Source: Pseudomonas fluorescens (GTDB lineage Bacteria > Pseudomonadota > Gammaproteobacteria > Pseudomonadales > Pseudomonadaceae). From it: a DNA stretch of 64,000 nt. Location: positions 5,146,001-5,210,000 of the forward strand of contig NZ_CP038438.1 in the NCBI RefSeq assembly GCF_004683905.1, in the 5' to 3' direction. Positions within the stretch are counted from its first letter, which is position 1. Each line of letters begins with the position of its first letter. A program made the position numbers and the translations under genes. Shown piece after piece: positions 1 through 8,630 of the stretch. The notes beneath the pieces are model-generated. The model was not told the DNA's origin. It worked only from the letters and a program-made list of their open reading frames with translations, and ran no database searches.

Positions 1-791
1 TCACCCTGACCACGCTCCAGAGCCTCAAGCAGAAAGGTGAAAAGATCACCATGCTGACCTGCTATGACGCGACCTTCGCCCACGCCTGCAACGAGGCCGG
101 TGTCGAAGTGCTGCTGGTGGGCGACTCCCTCGGCATGGTTCTGCAAGGGCACGACAGCACCTTGCCGGTGACCATCGCAGAAATGGCCTACCACACCGCG
201 TGCGTCAAACGCGGCAACACCGACGCCCTGATCCTGGCCGACCTGCCGTTCATGGCCAACGCCACTATCGAACAAACCCTGACCAACAGCGCCACGCTGA
301 TGCAGGCCGGCGCGCACATGATCAAGGTCGAAGGTGCGCTGTGGCTGGCGGAGTCGATCCGCCTGCTGGCCGAGCGCGGTGTGCCGGTCTGCGCGCACAT
401 GGGCCTGACCCCACAAGCGGTGAACATTCTTGGCGGCTATAAAGTGCAGGGCCGCAACGAGAACCAGGCGCGGCAGATGCGTGCCGACGCGATCTCGCTG
501 GAACAGGCTGGCGCAGCCATGCTGCTGCTCGAATGCGTGCCGAGCGAACTGGCCGCCGAAATCAGCCAGGCCGTGAAGATTCCGGTCATCGGCATCGGCG
601 CCGGTAGCGATACCGACGGCCAGGTACTGGTGCTGCACGACATGCTCGGCCTGTCGATCACCGGTCGCGTGCCGAAATTCGTGAAGAACTTCATGAACGG
701 CCAAGACAGCATCCAGTCAGCATTGAAGGCTTATGTTAATGAAGTCAAAGGCGTCACGTTCCCTGGGATCGAACACGGATTCTCTGCATGA
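1..791 (+). CDS. panB: PanB, 3-methyl-2-oxobutanoate hydroxymethyltransferase (5' end cut by window)
   Basis: Transfers a hydroxymethyl group from methylene-tetrahydrofolate to 2-oxoisovalerate to give ketopantoate, the first committed step of pantothenate synthesis in the cytoplasm. The reading frame is open from base 3 (TLTTLQSLKQKGEKITMLTCYDA). The normal start lies upstream, so only about four residues are missing from a protein of about 266. The metal-binding region VGDSLGMV and the later VIGIGAGSDTDGQVLV segment are typical of the family. The stop overlaps the panC start (ATGA), which indicates translational coupling. The Met at 51 is internal and is not the true start. Confidence 0.97.
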   Translation, partial: TLTTLQSLKQKGEKITMLTCYDATFAHACNEAGVEVLLVGDSLGMVLQGHDSTLPVTIAEMAYHTACVKRGNTDALILADLPFMANATIEQTLTNSATLMQAGAHMIKVEGALWLAESIRLLAERGVPVCAHMGLTPQAVNILGGYKVQGRNENQARQMRADAISLEQAGAAMLLLECVPSELAAEISQAVKIPVIGIGAGSDTDGQVLVLHDMLGLSITGRVPKFVKNFMNGQDSIQSALKAYVNEVKGVTFPGIEHGFSA

Positions 792-1648
792 ACACCGTTA
801 AAACCGTACGCGAACTGCGCGCCGCCGTGGCCCGCGCCCGCAGTGAAGGCAAGCGCATCGGCTTCGTGCCGACCATGGGCAACCTGCACAGCGGCCATGT
901 CGCGCTGATCACCAAAGCCACCCAGCGCGTGGACTTCGTGGTCGCGAGCATTTTCGTCAACCCGCTGCAGTTCGGCGCCGGCGAAGACCTCGACAAGTAC
1001 CCGCGCACCCTGGCGGCGGATCAGGAAAAGCTGCTGCAAGCCGGCTGCCACTTGCTGTTCGCCCCGACCGTCGAAGAGATGTACCCCGACGGCATGGCCG
1101 GGCAGACCCGGGTCAGCGTGCCGCAACTGTCCGAAGGCCTGTGCGGCGCTAGCCGTCCGGGGCACTTCGAGGGCGTGGCGACGGTGGTCAGCAAGCTGTT
1201 CAACATGGTTCAGCCGGATCTGGCGATCTTCGGCCAGAAGGACTTCCAGCAGCTGGCGGTGATCCGCGCGCTGGTGCATGACCTGAACATGCCAATCCAG
1301 ATCATCGGCGAACCCACCGTGCGTGCGGCCGACGGCCTGGCGCTGTCGTCGCGTAATGGCTTCCTCAGCGAAGATCAACGTGCCGTGGCCCCGGTGGTCT
1401 ATCGCACCCTGAGCGCGATTGCCGAGTCGATCAAACAAGGCGAGCGTGATTTTCCGGCGCTGATCGCAGCCCAGGTGCAACAGCTGGAAGCCGCCGGCCT
1501 GCGTCCGGATTACCTGGAAATCCGTCATGCCCTGACCTTGCGTCCGGCGACGGCAGAAGACCGCGATCTGGTGATTCTGGTGGCGGCGTTCCTCGGCACC
1601 ACGCGGTTGATCGACAACCTGCACCTGAACCTCGATAGCCCAGTCTAA
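788..1648 (+). CDS. panC: PanC, pantothenate synthetase
   Basis: ATP-dependent ligation of pantoate and beta-alanine to pantothenate, in the cytoplasm. The protein has 286 residues, the usual family length. The HIGH-type nucleotide-binding motif appears as MGNLHSGH near residues 30-37 and the KMSKS-like loop as ALSSRN near residue 186. The QKDFQQL segment is also a family landmark. Its ATG overlaps the panB stop by four bases, so the two form one operon. panD, which supplies the beta-alanine, follows after a REPIN and has its own leader. Confidence 0.98.
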   Translation: MNTVKTVRELRAAVARARSEGKRIGFVPTMGNLHSGHVALITKATQRVDFVVASIFVNPLQFGAGEDLDKYPRTLAADQEKLLQAGCHLLFAPTVEEMYPDGMAGQTRVSVPQLSEGLCGASRPGHFEGVATVVSKLFNMVQPDLAIFGQKDFQQLAVIRALVHDLNMPIQIIGEPTVRAADGLALSSRNGFLSEDQRAVAPVVYRTLSAIAESIKQGERDFPALIAAQVQQLEAAGLRPDYLEIRHALTLRPATAEDRDLVILVAAFLGTTRLIDNLHLNLDSPV

Positions 1649-1665
1649 AAACACCGCAATACCCC

Positions 1666-1755
1666 TGTGGGAGCGGGCTTGCTCGCGAATGCGGTGCATC
1701 ATTCAGCAGATAGGTTGACTGACACACCGCATTCGCGAGCAAGCCCGCTCCCACA
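1666..1755. repeat. REPIN (paired inverted REP), GCGGGCTTGCTCGCG type
   Basis: Two REP units in inverted orientation. The left arm begins TGTGGGAGCGGGCTTGC and the right arm ends GCAAGCCCGCTCCCACA. They flank a loop of about 40 bases with its own partial symmetry. It sits just after the panC stop, as REPs usually do outside coding sequence. It could form a long hairpin in RNA or DNA and partly insulate panD from panC transcription. Confidence 0.9.
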
Positions 1756-1846
1756 TTGGTTTCTGGTGTCCACACAGACCATATTGCCGCCCCCAAAGCC
1801 TTCGGGCACACTGCCCGCCGTTTGCTTCCAACCCGGGAAATCCCTC

Positions 1847-2227
1847 ATGCACGCCATCATGCTCAAGGCCAAGCTGCACCGCGCCGAAGTCACTCATGCG
1901 GTACTCGATTACGAAGGTTCCTGCGCCATTGATGGCGAGTGGCTGGACTTGTCCGGCATCCGTGAGTACGAGCAGATCCAGATCTATAACGTCGACAATG
2001 GCGAGCGTTTCACCACCTACGCGATTCGTGGCGAAGAGGGTTCGCGGATGATTTCGGTGAATGGCGCAGCCGCGCATAAAGCCAAGGTCGGCGACCGCGT
2101 GATCATTTGCGCCTACGCCCATTACAGCGAAGCGGAACTGCTGAATTTCAAGCCGCGCATGCTGTACATGGCCCCGGGCAACGAGCTCAGCCACACCAGC
2201 AACGCCATTCCGGTTCAGGTGGCCTGA
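1847..2227 (+). CDS. panD: PanD, aspartate 1-decarboxylase proenzyme
   Basis: Decarboxylates L-aspartate to beta-alanine, the second substrate of PanC. The protein has 126 residues. Gly24-Ser25 (YEGSCAI) is the self-cleavage site that creates the pyruvoyl cofactor on Ser25, and Lys9, Arg54-region and Tyr58-region conserved positions are present. I chose the ATG at 1847 because it gives the standard start MHAIMLKAKLHRAEVTH; the frame is open further upstream through the REPIN but that part has no coding character. It completes the panBCD set, separated from panC by about 200 bases holding the REPIN. Confidence 0.97.
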   Translation: MHAIMLKAKLHRAEVTHAVLDYEGSCAIDGEWLDLSGIREYEQIQIYNVDNGERFTTYAIRGEEGSRMISVNGAAAHKAKVGDRVIICAYAHYSEAELLNFKPRMLYMAPGNELSHTSNAIPVQVA

Positions 2228-2457
2228 GCCGCTTCGACGCGCCACTCCCCTTCCGTTGGTCGGCCAGTTCCCGGTATTGATGTTAAAAAAGTACAGGGAA
2301 CAGGTCAGAAGAAGTCAAGACAGATCGCAGCGCGAGGTTTACTGTATTCGCCCTGCGTTGAAAAATCGTGTCGACGCATTTGACCCTCGCCCAAACATGG
2401 CGTATCGGTCTGTTCTGTGTTCAAAAGGCCGTTCAAGTAAAAAGGAAAACCGCAGCG

Positions 2458-4122
2458 ATGGCGTACTACCGCACTCCTCATGACGTTACCGCTCTGCCTG
2501 CCTGGCAAGCGTTGAAAGATCACCGCCAAGCCATGCAGGATTTCAGCATGCGCGAAGCCTTCAACGCCGATCCGCAGCGCTTCAATCAATTCACGCTCAG
2601 CAGCTGCGGACTGTTTCTCGATTATTCGAAGAACCTGATCAACGCCGAGACCCGCAACCTGCTGGTGGGTCTGGCCAATGAAGTCGATCTGAAAGGCGCG
2701 ATCAAAGCGCTGTTCGACGGCGAAATCGTCAACGCCTCCGAAGGCCGCCCGGCGCTGCACACAGCCCTGCGCCGTCCGGTCGGCGACAAGCTGTCGGTCA
2801 ACGGCGTCAACGTGATGCCGGAAGTGCACAAGGTGCTGAACCAGATCACGGATCTGGTCGGCCGCATCCACGACGGTCTGTGGCGTGGTTACACCGAGAA
2901 GCCGATCACTGACGTGGTCAACATCGGCATCGGTGGCTCGTTCCTCGGCCCGGAGCTGGTCTCCGAAGCGCTGTTGTCCTACGCGCAGAAAGGCGTGCGT
3001 TGCCACTACCTGGCGAACATCGACGGCAGTGAGTTCCACGAACTGACGCAAAAGTTGCGCGCCGAAACCACACTGTTCATCGTTTCGTCGAAATCCTTCA
3101 ACACCCTCGAAACCCTGAAGAACGCTCAGGCCGCACGCGCCTGGTATCTGGCTCAGGGCGGTTCCGAAGCCGAGCTGTATCGTCACTTCATCGCGGTATC
3201 GAGCAACAACGCTGCTGCAGTCGCGTTCGGTATCCGTGAAGAAAACATCTTCCCGATGTGGGACTGGGTCGGCGGTCGTTACTCGCTGTGGTCGGCCATC
3301 GGTCTGCCGATTGCCCTGGCCATCGGCATGTCCAACTTCAAGGAACTGCTGTCCGGTGCCTACACCATGGACCAGCATTTCCAGAGCGCCCCGTTCGAGC
3401 AGAACATGCCGGTGCTGCTGGCCCTGCTCGGCGTGTGGTACGGCAACTTCTGGGGCGCGCAAAGCCACGCGATCCTGCCGTACGACCACTACCTGCGTAA
3501 CATCACCAAGCACTTGCAACAGCTGGACATGGAATCCAACGGCAAGAGCGTGCGTCAGGACGGCACCTCGGTGTCGACCGATACCGGCCCGGTGATCTGG
3601 GGTGGCGTCGGCTGCAACGGTCAACACGCGTATCACCAGTTGCTGCACCAGGGCACCCAACTGATCCCGGCCGATTTCATCGTGCCGATCGTCAGCTTCA
3701 ACCCGGTCTCCGATCACCATCAGTGGCTGTACGCCAACTGCCTGTCGCAGAGCCAGGCGCTGATGCTCGGCAAGACCCTGCCGGAAGCCGAAGCCGAACT
3801 GCGCGAAAAAGGCATGAGCGAAGAACAGGTGCACAAACTCGCGCCGCACAAGGTGATCCCGGGCAACCGTCCGAGCAACACCATTGTGGTCGAGCGCATC
3901 AGCCCGCGTCGTCTGGGTGCGCTGGTCGCCATGTATGAACACAAAGTGTTCGTGCAGAGCGTGGTCTGGGGCATCAACGCCTTCGACCAGTGGGGCGTGG
4001 AACTGGGCAAGGAATTGGGCAAAGGTGTTTACAACCGTCTGGTCGGCAGCGATGAAACCGTCGCTGACGATGCTTCTACCCAAGGCCTGATCAACTACTT
4101 CCGCGGTCGTCACCGCGGGTGA
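2458..4122 (+). CDS. pgi: Pgi, glucose-6-phosphate isomerase
   Basis: Interconverts glucose-6-phosphate and fructose-6-phosphate in the cytoplasm. In pseudomonads, which lack 6-phosphofructokinase, it works mainly in the gluconeogenic and cyclic Entner-Doudoroff direction. The protein has 554 residues, as expected. Family signatures include GIGGSFLGPELV near residue 157, the sugar-phosphate loop around VSSKSFNTLET, the NGQHAYHQLLHQGTQ region and DQWGVELGKELG near the C-terminus. The ATG at 2458 with AAGGAAAA upstream gives the usual start MAYYRTPHDV; an upstream in-frame Met at 2368 gives an unconserved extension. The 230 bases before it show no other gene. Confidence 0.97.
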   Translation: MAYYRTPHDVTALPAWQALKDHRQAMQDFSMREAFNADPQRFNQFTLSSCGLFLDYSKNLINAETRNLLVGLANEVDLKGAIKALFDGEIVNASEGRPALHTALRRPVGDKLSVNGVNVMPEVHKVLNQITDLVGRIHDGLWRGYTEKPITDVVNIGIGGSFLGPELVSEALLSYAQKGVRCHYLANIDGSEFHELTQKLRAETTLFIVSSKSFNTLETLKNAQAARAWYLAQGGSEAELYRHFIAVSSNNAAAVAFGIREENIFPMWDWVGGRYSLWSAIGLPIALAIGMSNFKELLSGAYTMDQHFQSAPFEQNMPVLLALLGVWYGNFWGAQSHAILPYDHYLRNITKHLQQLDMESNGKSVRQDGTSVSTDTGPVIWGGVGCNGQHAYHQLLHQGTQLIPADFIVPIVSFNPVSDHHQWLYANCLSQSQALMLGKTLPEAEAELREKGMSEEQVHKLAPHKVIPGNRPSNTIVVERISPRRLGALVAMYEHKVFVQSVVWGINAFDQWGVELGKELGKGVYNRLVGSDETVADDASTQGLINYFRGRHRG

Positions 4123-4180
4123 TTTGATAGTGCGGCCCACAGGTTTTGGTTCCCCGGATCCTGTGGGCAAAAAATCCCTT

Positions 4181-4269
4181 GTAGGAGTGAGCCTGCTCGC
4201 GATCGCGGGGTGTCAATCAGCATTGATGTTGAATGACACACCGCGATCGCGAGCAGGCTCACTCCTACA
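4181..4269. repeat. REPIN, GTGAGCCTGCTCGCG type
   Basis: Inverted pair of REP units of a second sequence class (left arm GTAGGAGTGAGCCTGC, right arm GCAGGCTCACTCCTAC). The loop itself is nearly palindromic (GTGTCA...TGACAC around GCATTGATGTTGAA). It lies in the gap between pgi and acs. Confidence 0.9.
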
Positions 4270-4351
4270 GTTGTTTTAGGGTGTATTCAAAATCAGGCTC
4301 AAACATCAGATTCCTGATGCGGCTTGAACCCTTGGCCCTCTCGGCGCATCT

Positions 4352-4378
4352 TTATTCTTCGCACAACAAGAATAAGGA
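4352..4378 (+). promoter_or_regulatory. Hairpin and A-rich Crc/Hfq-like motif on the acs ribosome binding site
   Basis: TTATTCTT (4352-4359) and AAGAATAA (4368-4375) are perfect inverted repeats around an eight-base loop. The right arm is part of AACAAGAATAA (4365-4375), which fits the AANAANAA pattern known for Hfq/Crc catabolite repression in Pseudomonas. It runs into the Shine-Dalgarno AAGGA (4374-4378), six bases before the acs ATG. That Hfq/Crc or RNA folding controls acs translation is inferred. Confidence 0.55.
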
Positions 4379-4384
4379 ACCGTC

Positions 4385-6322
<1,938 letters not shown>

Positions 6323-6372
6323 CATCTCCGGCGCGGCCAACCGCCCGCGCCCTCCACCACCAATGAGTTGTC

Positions 6373-7245
6373 ATGGAATTCATCCGCAGCCGTATCGAAA
6401 ACCAACTCATGAGCCTGACCGGTCTGTCCCTCGGTCAGCTCGATCTGGAAAATCCCAAGGGCGATCCCGGGCTGTTCGGCCCGGACTCGATCAGTTGGCA
6501 AGTGCACGGCGATTTCAGCAGCATGCTGATCGGCGGCATCAGCGCGTTGTTGCTGCAAGCCCTGCATCCGCTGGCGCTGGCCGGGGTCTGGGATCATTCG
6601 AATTTTCGTCAGGACATGCTCGGACGTTTGCGCCGCACCAGTCAGTTTGTCTCCGGCACCACCTTCGGCTCACGCCGCGACGCCGAATGGCTGATCGACA
6701 AGGTGCGCACCATTCACCTGCAAGTGGTCGGCACTGCGCCGGATGGCCGGCCGTATGCGGCCAGCGATCCGGACCTGTTGACCTGGGTGCATGTGGCCGA
6801 GGTCAGCCATTTTCTTGCGGCACATTTGCGTTACCGCAATCCGCAATTGTCGGCGGCGGATCAGGATCGTTACTACGCGGAAATCGCCGTGGTCGCCGAG
6901 CGCCTGGGTGCGCGGGATGTGCCGAAATCGCGGCAAGCCGTGGCCGACTATCTGCAACGCATGCGTCCGCAATTGCTCTGTGATGAGCGCAGCCGCGAAG
7001 TTCTGCGCCTGCTGCTCGACGCGCCAGCCCCGAGCGTGCTGGCCCGGCCGTTTGGTGACCTGATGATGAAGGCCGGCATCGATCTGTTGCCGGACTGGGC
7101 CAGCGCCATGTTCGGCATACGGCAGAACCCGCTGCAACGCCAGTTGATCCGAGCCAGCGTGAAGCGCAGTGCGCCGATGCTGCGCTGGGCGATGCGCAAC
7201 GGTTCGGTGCAGCGCGCCAAACGCCGAATGGGAATTCTGACCTGA
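6373..7245 (+). CDS. MpaB-like oxygenase family protein (DUF2236)
   Basis: I recognise this 290-residue protein as the DUF2236 family, whose catalytic domain is shared with the rubber oxygenase Lcp and fungal MpaB. Those are haem-containing enzymes that cleave isoprenoid or other carbon chains. Supporting segments are an N-terminal GPDSISWQVHGDF, the LLLQALHPLALAGVWDHSNFRQDMLGRLRRT block near residues 58-90 with conserved His and Arg, and HVAEVSHFLAAHLRY near residue 140. There is no signal peptide. It follows acs by 50 bases and could share its transcript. The substrate in Pseudomonas is unknown and I make no claim about it. Confidence 0.75.
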   Translation: MEFIRSRIENQLMSLTGLSLGQLDLENPKGDPGLFGPDSISWQVHGDFSSMLIGGISALLLQALHPLALAGVWDHSNFRQDMLGRLRRTSQFVSGTTFGSRRDAEWLIDKVRTIHLQVVGTAPDGRPYAASDPDLLTWVHVAEVSHFLAAHLRYRNPQLSAADQDRYYAEIAVVAERLGARDVPKSRQAVADYLQRMRPQLLCDERSREVLRLLLDAPAPSVLARPFGDLMMKAGIDLLPDWASAMFGIRQNPLQRQLIRASVKRSAPMLRWAMRNGSVQRAKRRMGILT

Positions 7246-7250
7246 AAAGC

Positions 7251-7326
7251 ATCGCGAGCAGGCTCACTCCTACAGGGACCTTCCTGCGCAACACTGATCC
7301 CTTGTAGGAGTGAGCCTGCTCGCGAT
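7251..7326. repeat. REP pair in outward arrangement, GTGAGCCTGCTCGCG type
   Basis: The same REP sequence class as at 4181, but the arms are swapped: the right-arm form comes first (ATCGCGAGCAGGCTCAC) and the left-arm form second (GTGAGCCTGCTCGCGAT), with only about 27 bases between. This is the alternative BIME spacing rather than a standard REPIN. Confidence 0.85.
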
Positions 7327-7395
7327 GGAAGCACCTCGGTTGCCCGCCAAACTGCTAAACTCCCGCGCCTCAATTCTCATCAGCAAGGCGCACGC

Positions 7396-8412
7396 ATGTC
7401 TTCCTTGAATCAGGCGCTGCGCGCCGCCCTCGACAAACGCCAGGACCTGCTCGCTGAGCTGCACAGCCAGGGCACCGATTGCTACCGGCTGTTCCACGGC
7501 AGCCAGGAAGGCGCCGGTGGCCTGACCGTCGACCGCTACGGTCCGCAATTGCTGGTGCAAAGTTTTCACCAGACGCTGGAGCGTGACGACCTGCTGCAAC
7601 TGCACGCCATGGTCAATCAGACCCTGGGCTTTGACACCCTGCTGGTCTACAACGACCGCTCCCGGGGCAACTCGCGCATCGATCGCGAAGACAGCGTCTA
7701 CAAAGCCGACGCCGCCGCACTGGCGGATCTGGTCGGCCACGAATGGGGCCTGAACTATCGCGTGCGCGGGCGACATGCCGGGCAGGATCCGCTGCTGTTT
7801 CTCGACCTGCGCAACACTCGCGGCTGGGTCAAGGATCACGCCAAGGGCAAAAGTGTGCTCAACCTCTTTGCCTACACCTGTGGCGTCGGCCTGAGTGCCG
7901 CTGCCGGTGGCGCGCGCGAGGTGTGTAACCTCGACTTCGCCGAAGGCAATCTGGCAGTCGGCCGAGAAAACGGCCTGCTCAACCCGCAATTGCCCGAGAT
8001 GCAATTCATCCAGTCCGATTACTTCCCGGCGATCCGTCAGCTCGCCGGCCTGCCGATCAGCCAGCGGCGCGGGCAGAAACTGCCGAGCTATCAGCGCCTC
8101 GAACAGCGCCAATACGATCTGGTGCTGCTCGACCCGCCCGCTTGGGCCAAGAGCGCCTTCGGCACCGTCGACCTGCTGCGCGACTATCAGAGCCTGCTCA
8201 AGCCGGCGCTGCTGACCACCGCTGACAACGGCGTGCTGATCTGCTGCAACAACCTGGCAAAAGTCAGCATGGACGACTGGCGCGAACAGGTCCTGCGTTG
8301 TGCCGAGAAAGCCGGGCGACCGGTGCGCGAATGGAGCGTGATGACTCCGGGCGCGGACTTCCCGTCGCTGGACCAACAGCCACCGCTGAAAACCCTGATC
8401 CTGCAGTTGTAA
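7396..8412 (+). CDS. RlmI-like class I SAM-dependent methyltransferase
   Basis: A Rossmann-fold methyltransferase of the COG1092 (RlmI/RlmK) type, probably acting on 23S rRNA cytosine or a similar RNA target. Motifs visible in the 338 residues are the SAM-binding NLFAYTCGVGLSAAAGGA near residue 155, an acidic loop CNLDFAEGN, and the catalytic LLDPPAWAKS near residue 246. The N-terminal FHGSQEGAGGLTVDRYG matches the EEA1-like region of RlmI. The N-terminal PUA domain of E. coli RlmI (396 residues) is absent, so the target may differ. REP elements flank it on both sides, so it is probably transcribed alone. Confidence 0.8.
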   Translation: MSSLNQALRAALDKRQDLLAELHSQGTDCYRLFHGSQEGAGGLTVDRYGPQLLVQSFHQTLERDDLLQLHAMVNQTLGFDTLLVYNDRSRGNSRIDREDSVYKADAAALADLVGHEWGLNYRVRGRHAGQDPLLFLDLRNTRGWVKDHAKGKSVLNLFAYTCGVGLSAAAGGAREVCNLDFAEGNLAVGRENGLLNPQLPEMQFIQSDYFPAIRQLAGLPISQRRGQKLPSYQRLEQRQYDLVLLDPPAWAKSAFGTVDLLRDYQSLLKPALLTTADNGVLICCNNLAKVSMDDWREQVLRCAEKAGRPVREWSVMTPGADFPSLDQQPPLKTLILQL

Positions 8413-8441
8413 CCCCCCCTGCGGGACTGGCAATCATCCAA

Positions 8442-8531
8442 TGTGGGAGCGAGCTTGCTCGCGAAAGCGGCGCGTCAGTCAGCATATTTCTCGACTGATC
8501 CACCGCTTTCGCGAGCAAGCTCGCTCCCACA
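8442..8531. repeat. REPIN, GCGAGCTTGCTCGCG type
   Basis: Inverted REP pair after the methyltransferase stop. The core is GAGCGAGCTTGCTCGCGA rather than GAGCGGGCTTGC, a compensated change present in both arms (CGAGCAAGCTCGCTC on the right), so pairing is kept. Confidence 0.9.
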
Positions 8532-8630
8532 GTGTCTTGGTCCTACAGAACAATCTGAACAATCCTGCCCCCCACGATGTACTTCGGAACCAGAATCGCG
8601 TGCCATACTCCAAGGCACTCCGATTCAGAG

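Noticed and set aside
2256..2483. 75-codon plus frame before pgi
   Set aside because: It overlaps the pgi start, has no ribosome site and no recognisable product.
2305..4170. Long minus-strand frame opposite pgi (621 codons)
   Set aside because: Shadow of pgi; it also runs through the pgi start region.
4331..4352. Possible sigma-54 element TTGGCCCTCTCGGCGCAT before acs
   Set aside because: The GG-N10-GC spacing fits, but the -24 lacks CAC and the -12 lacks TT, so it is too weak to call.
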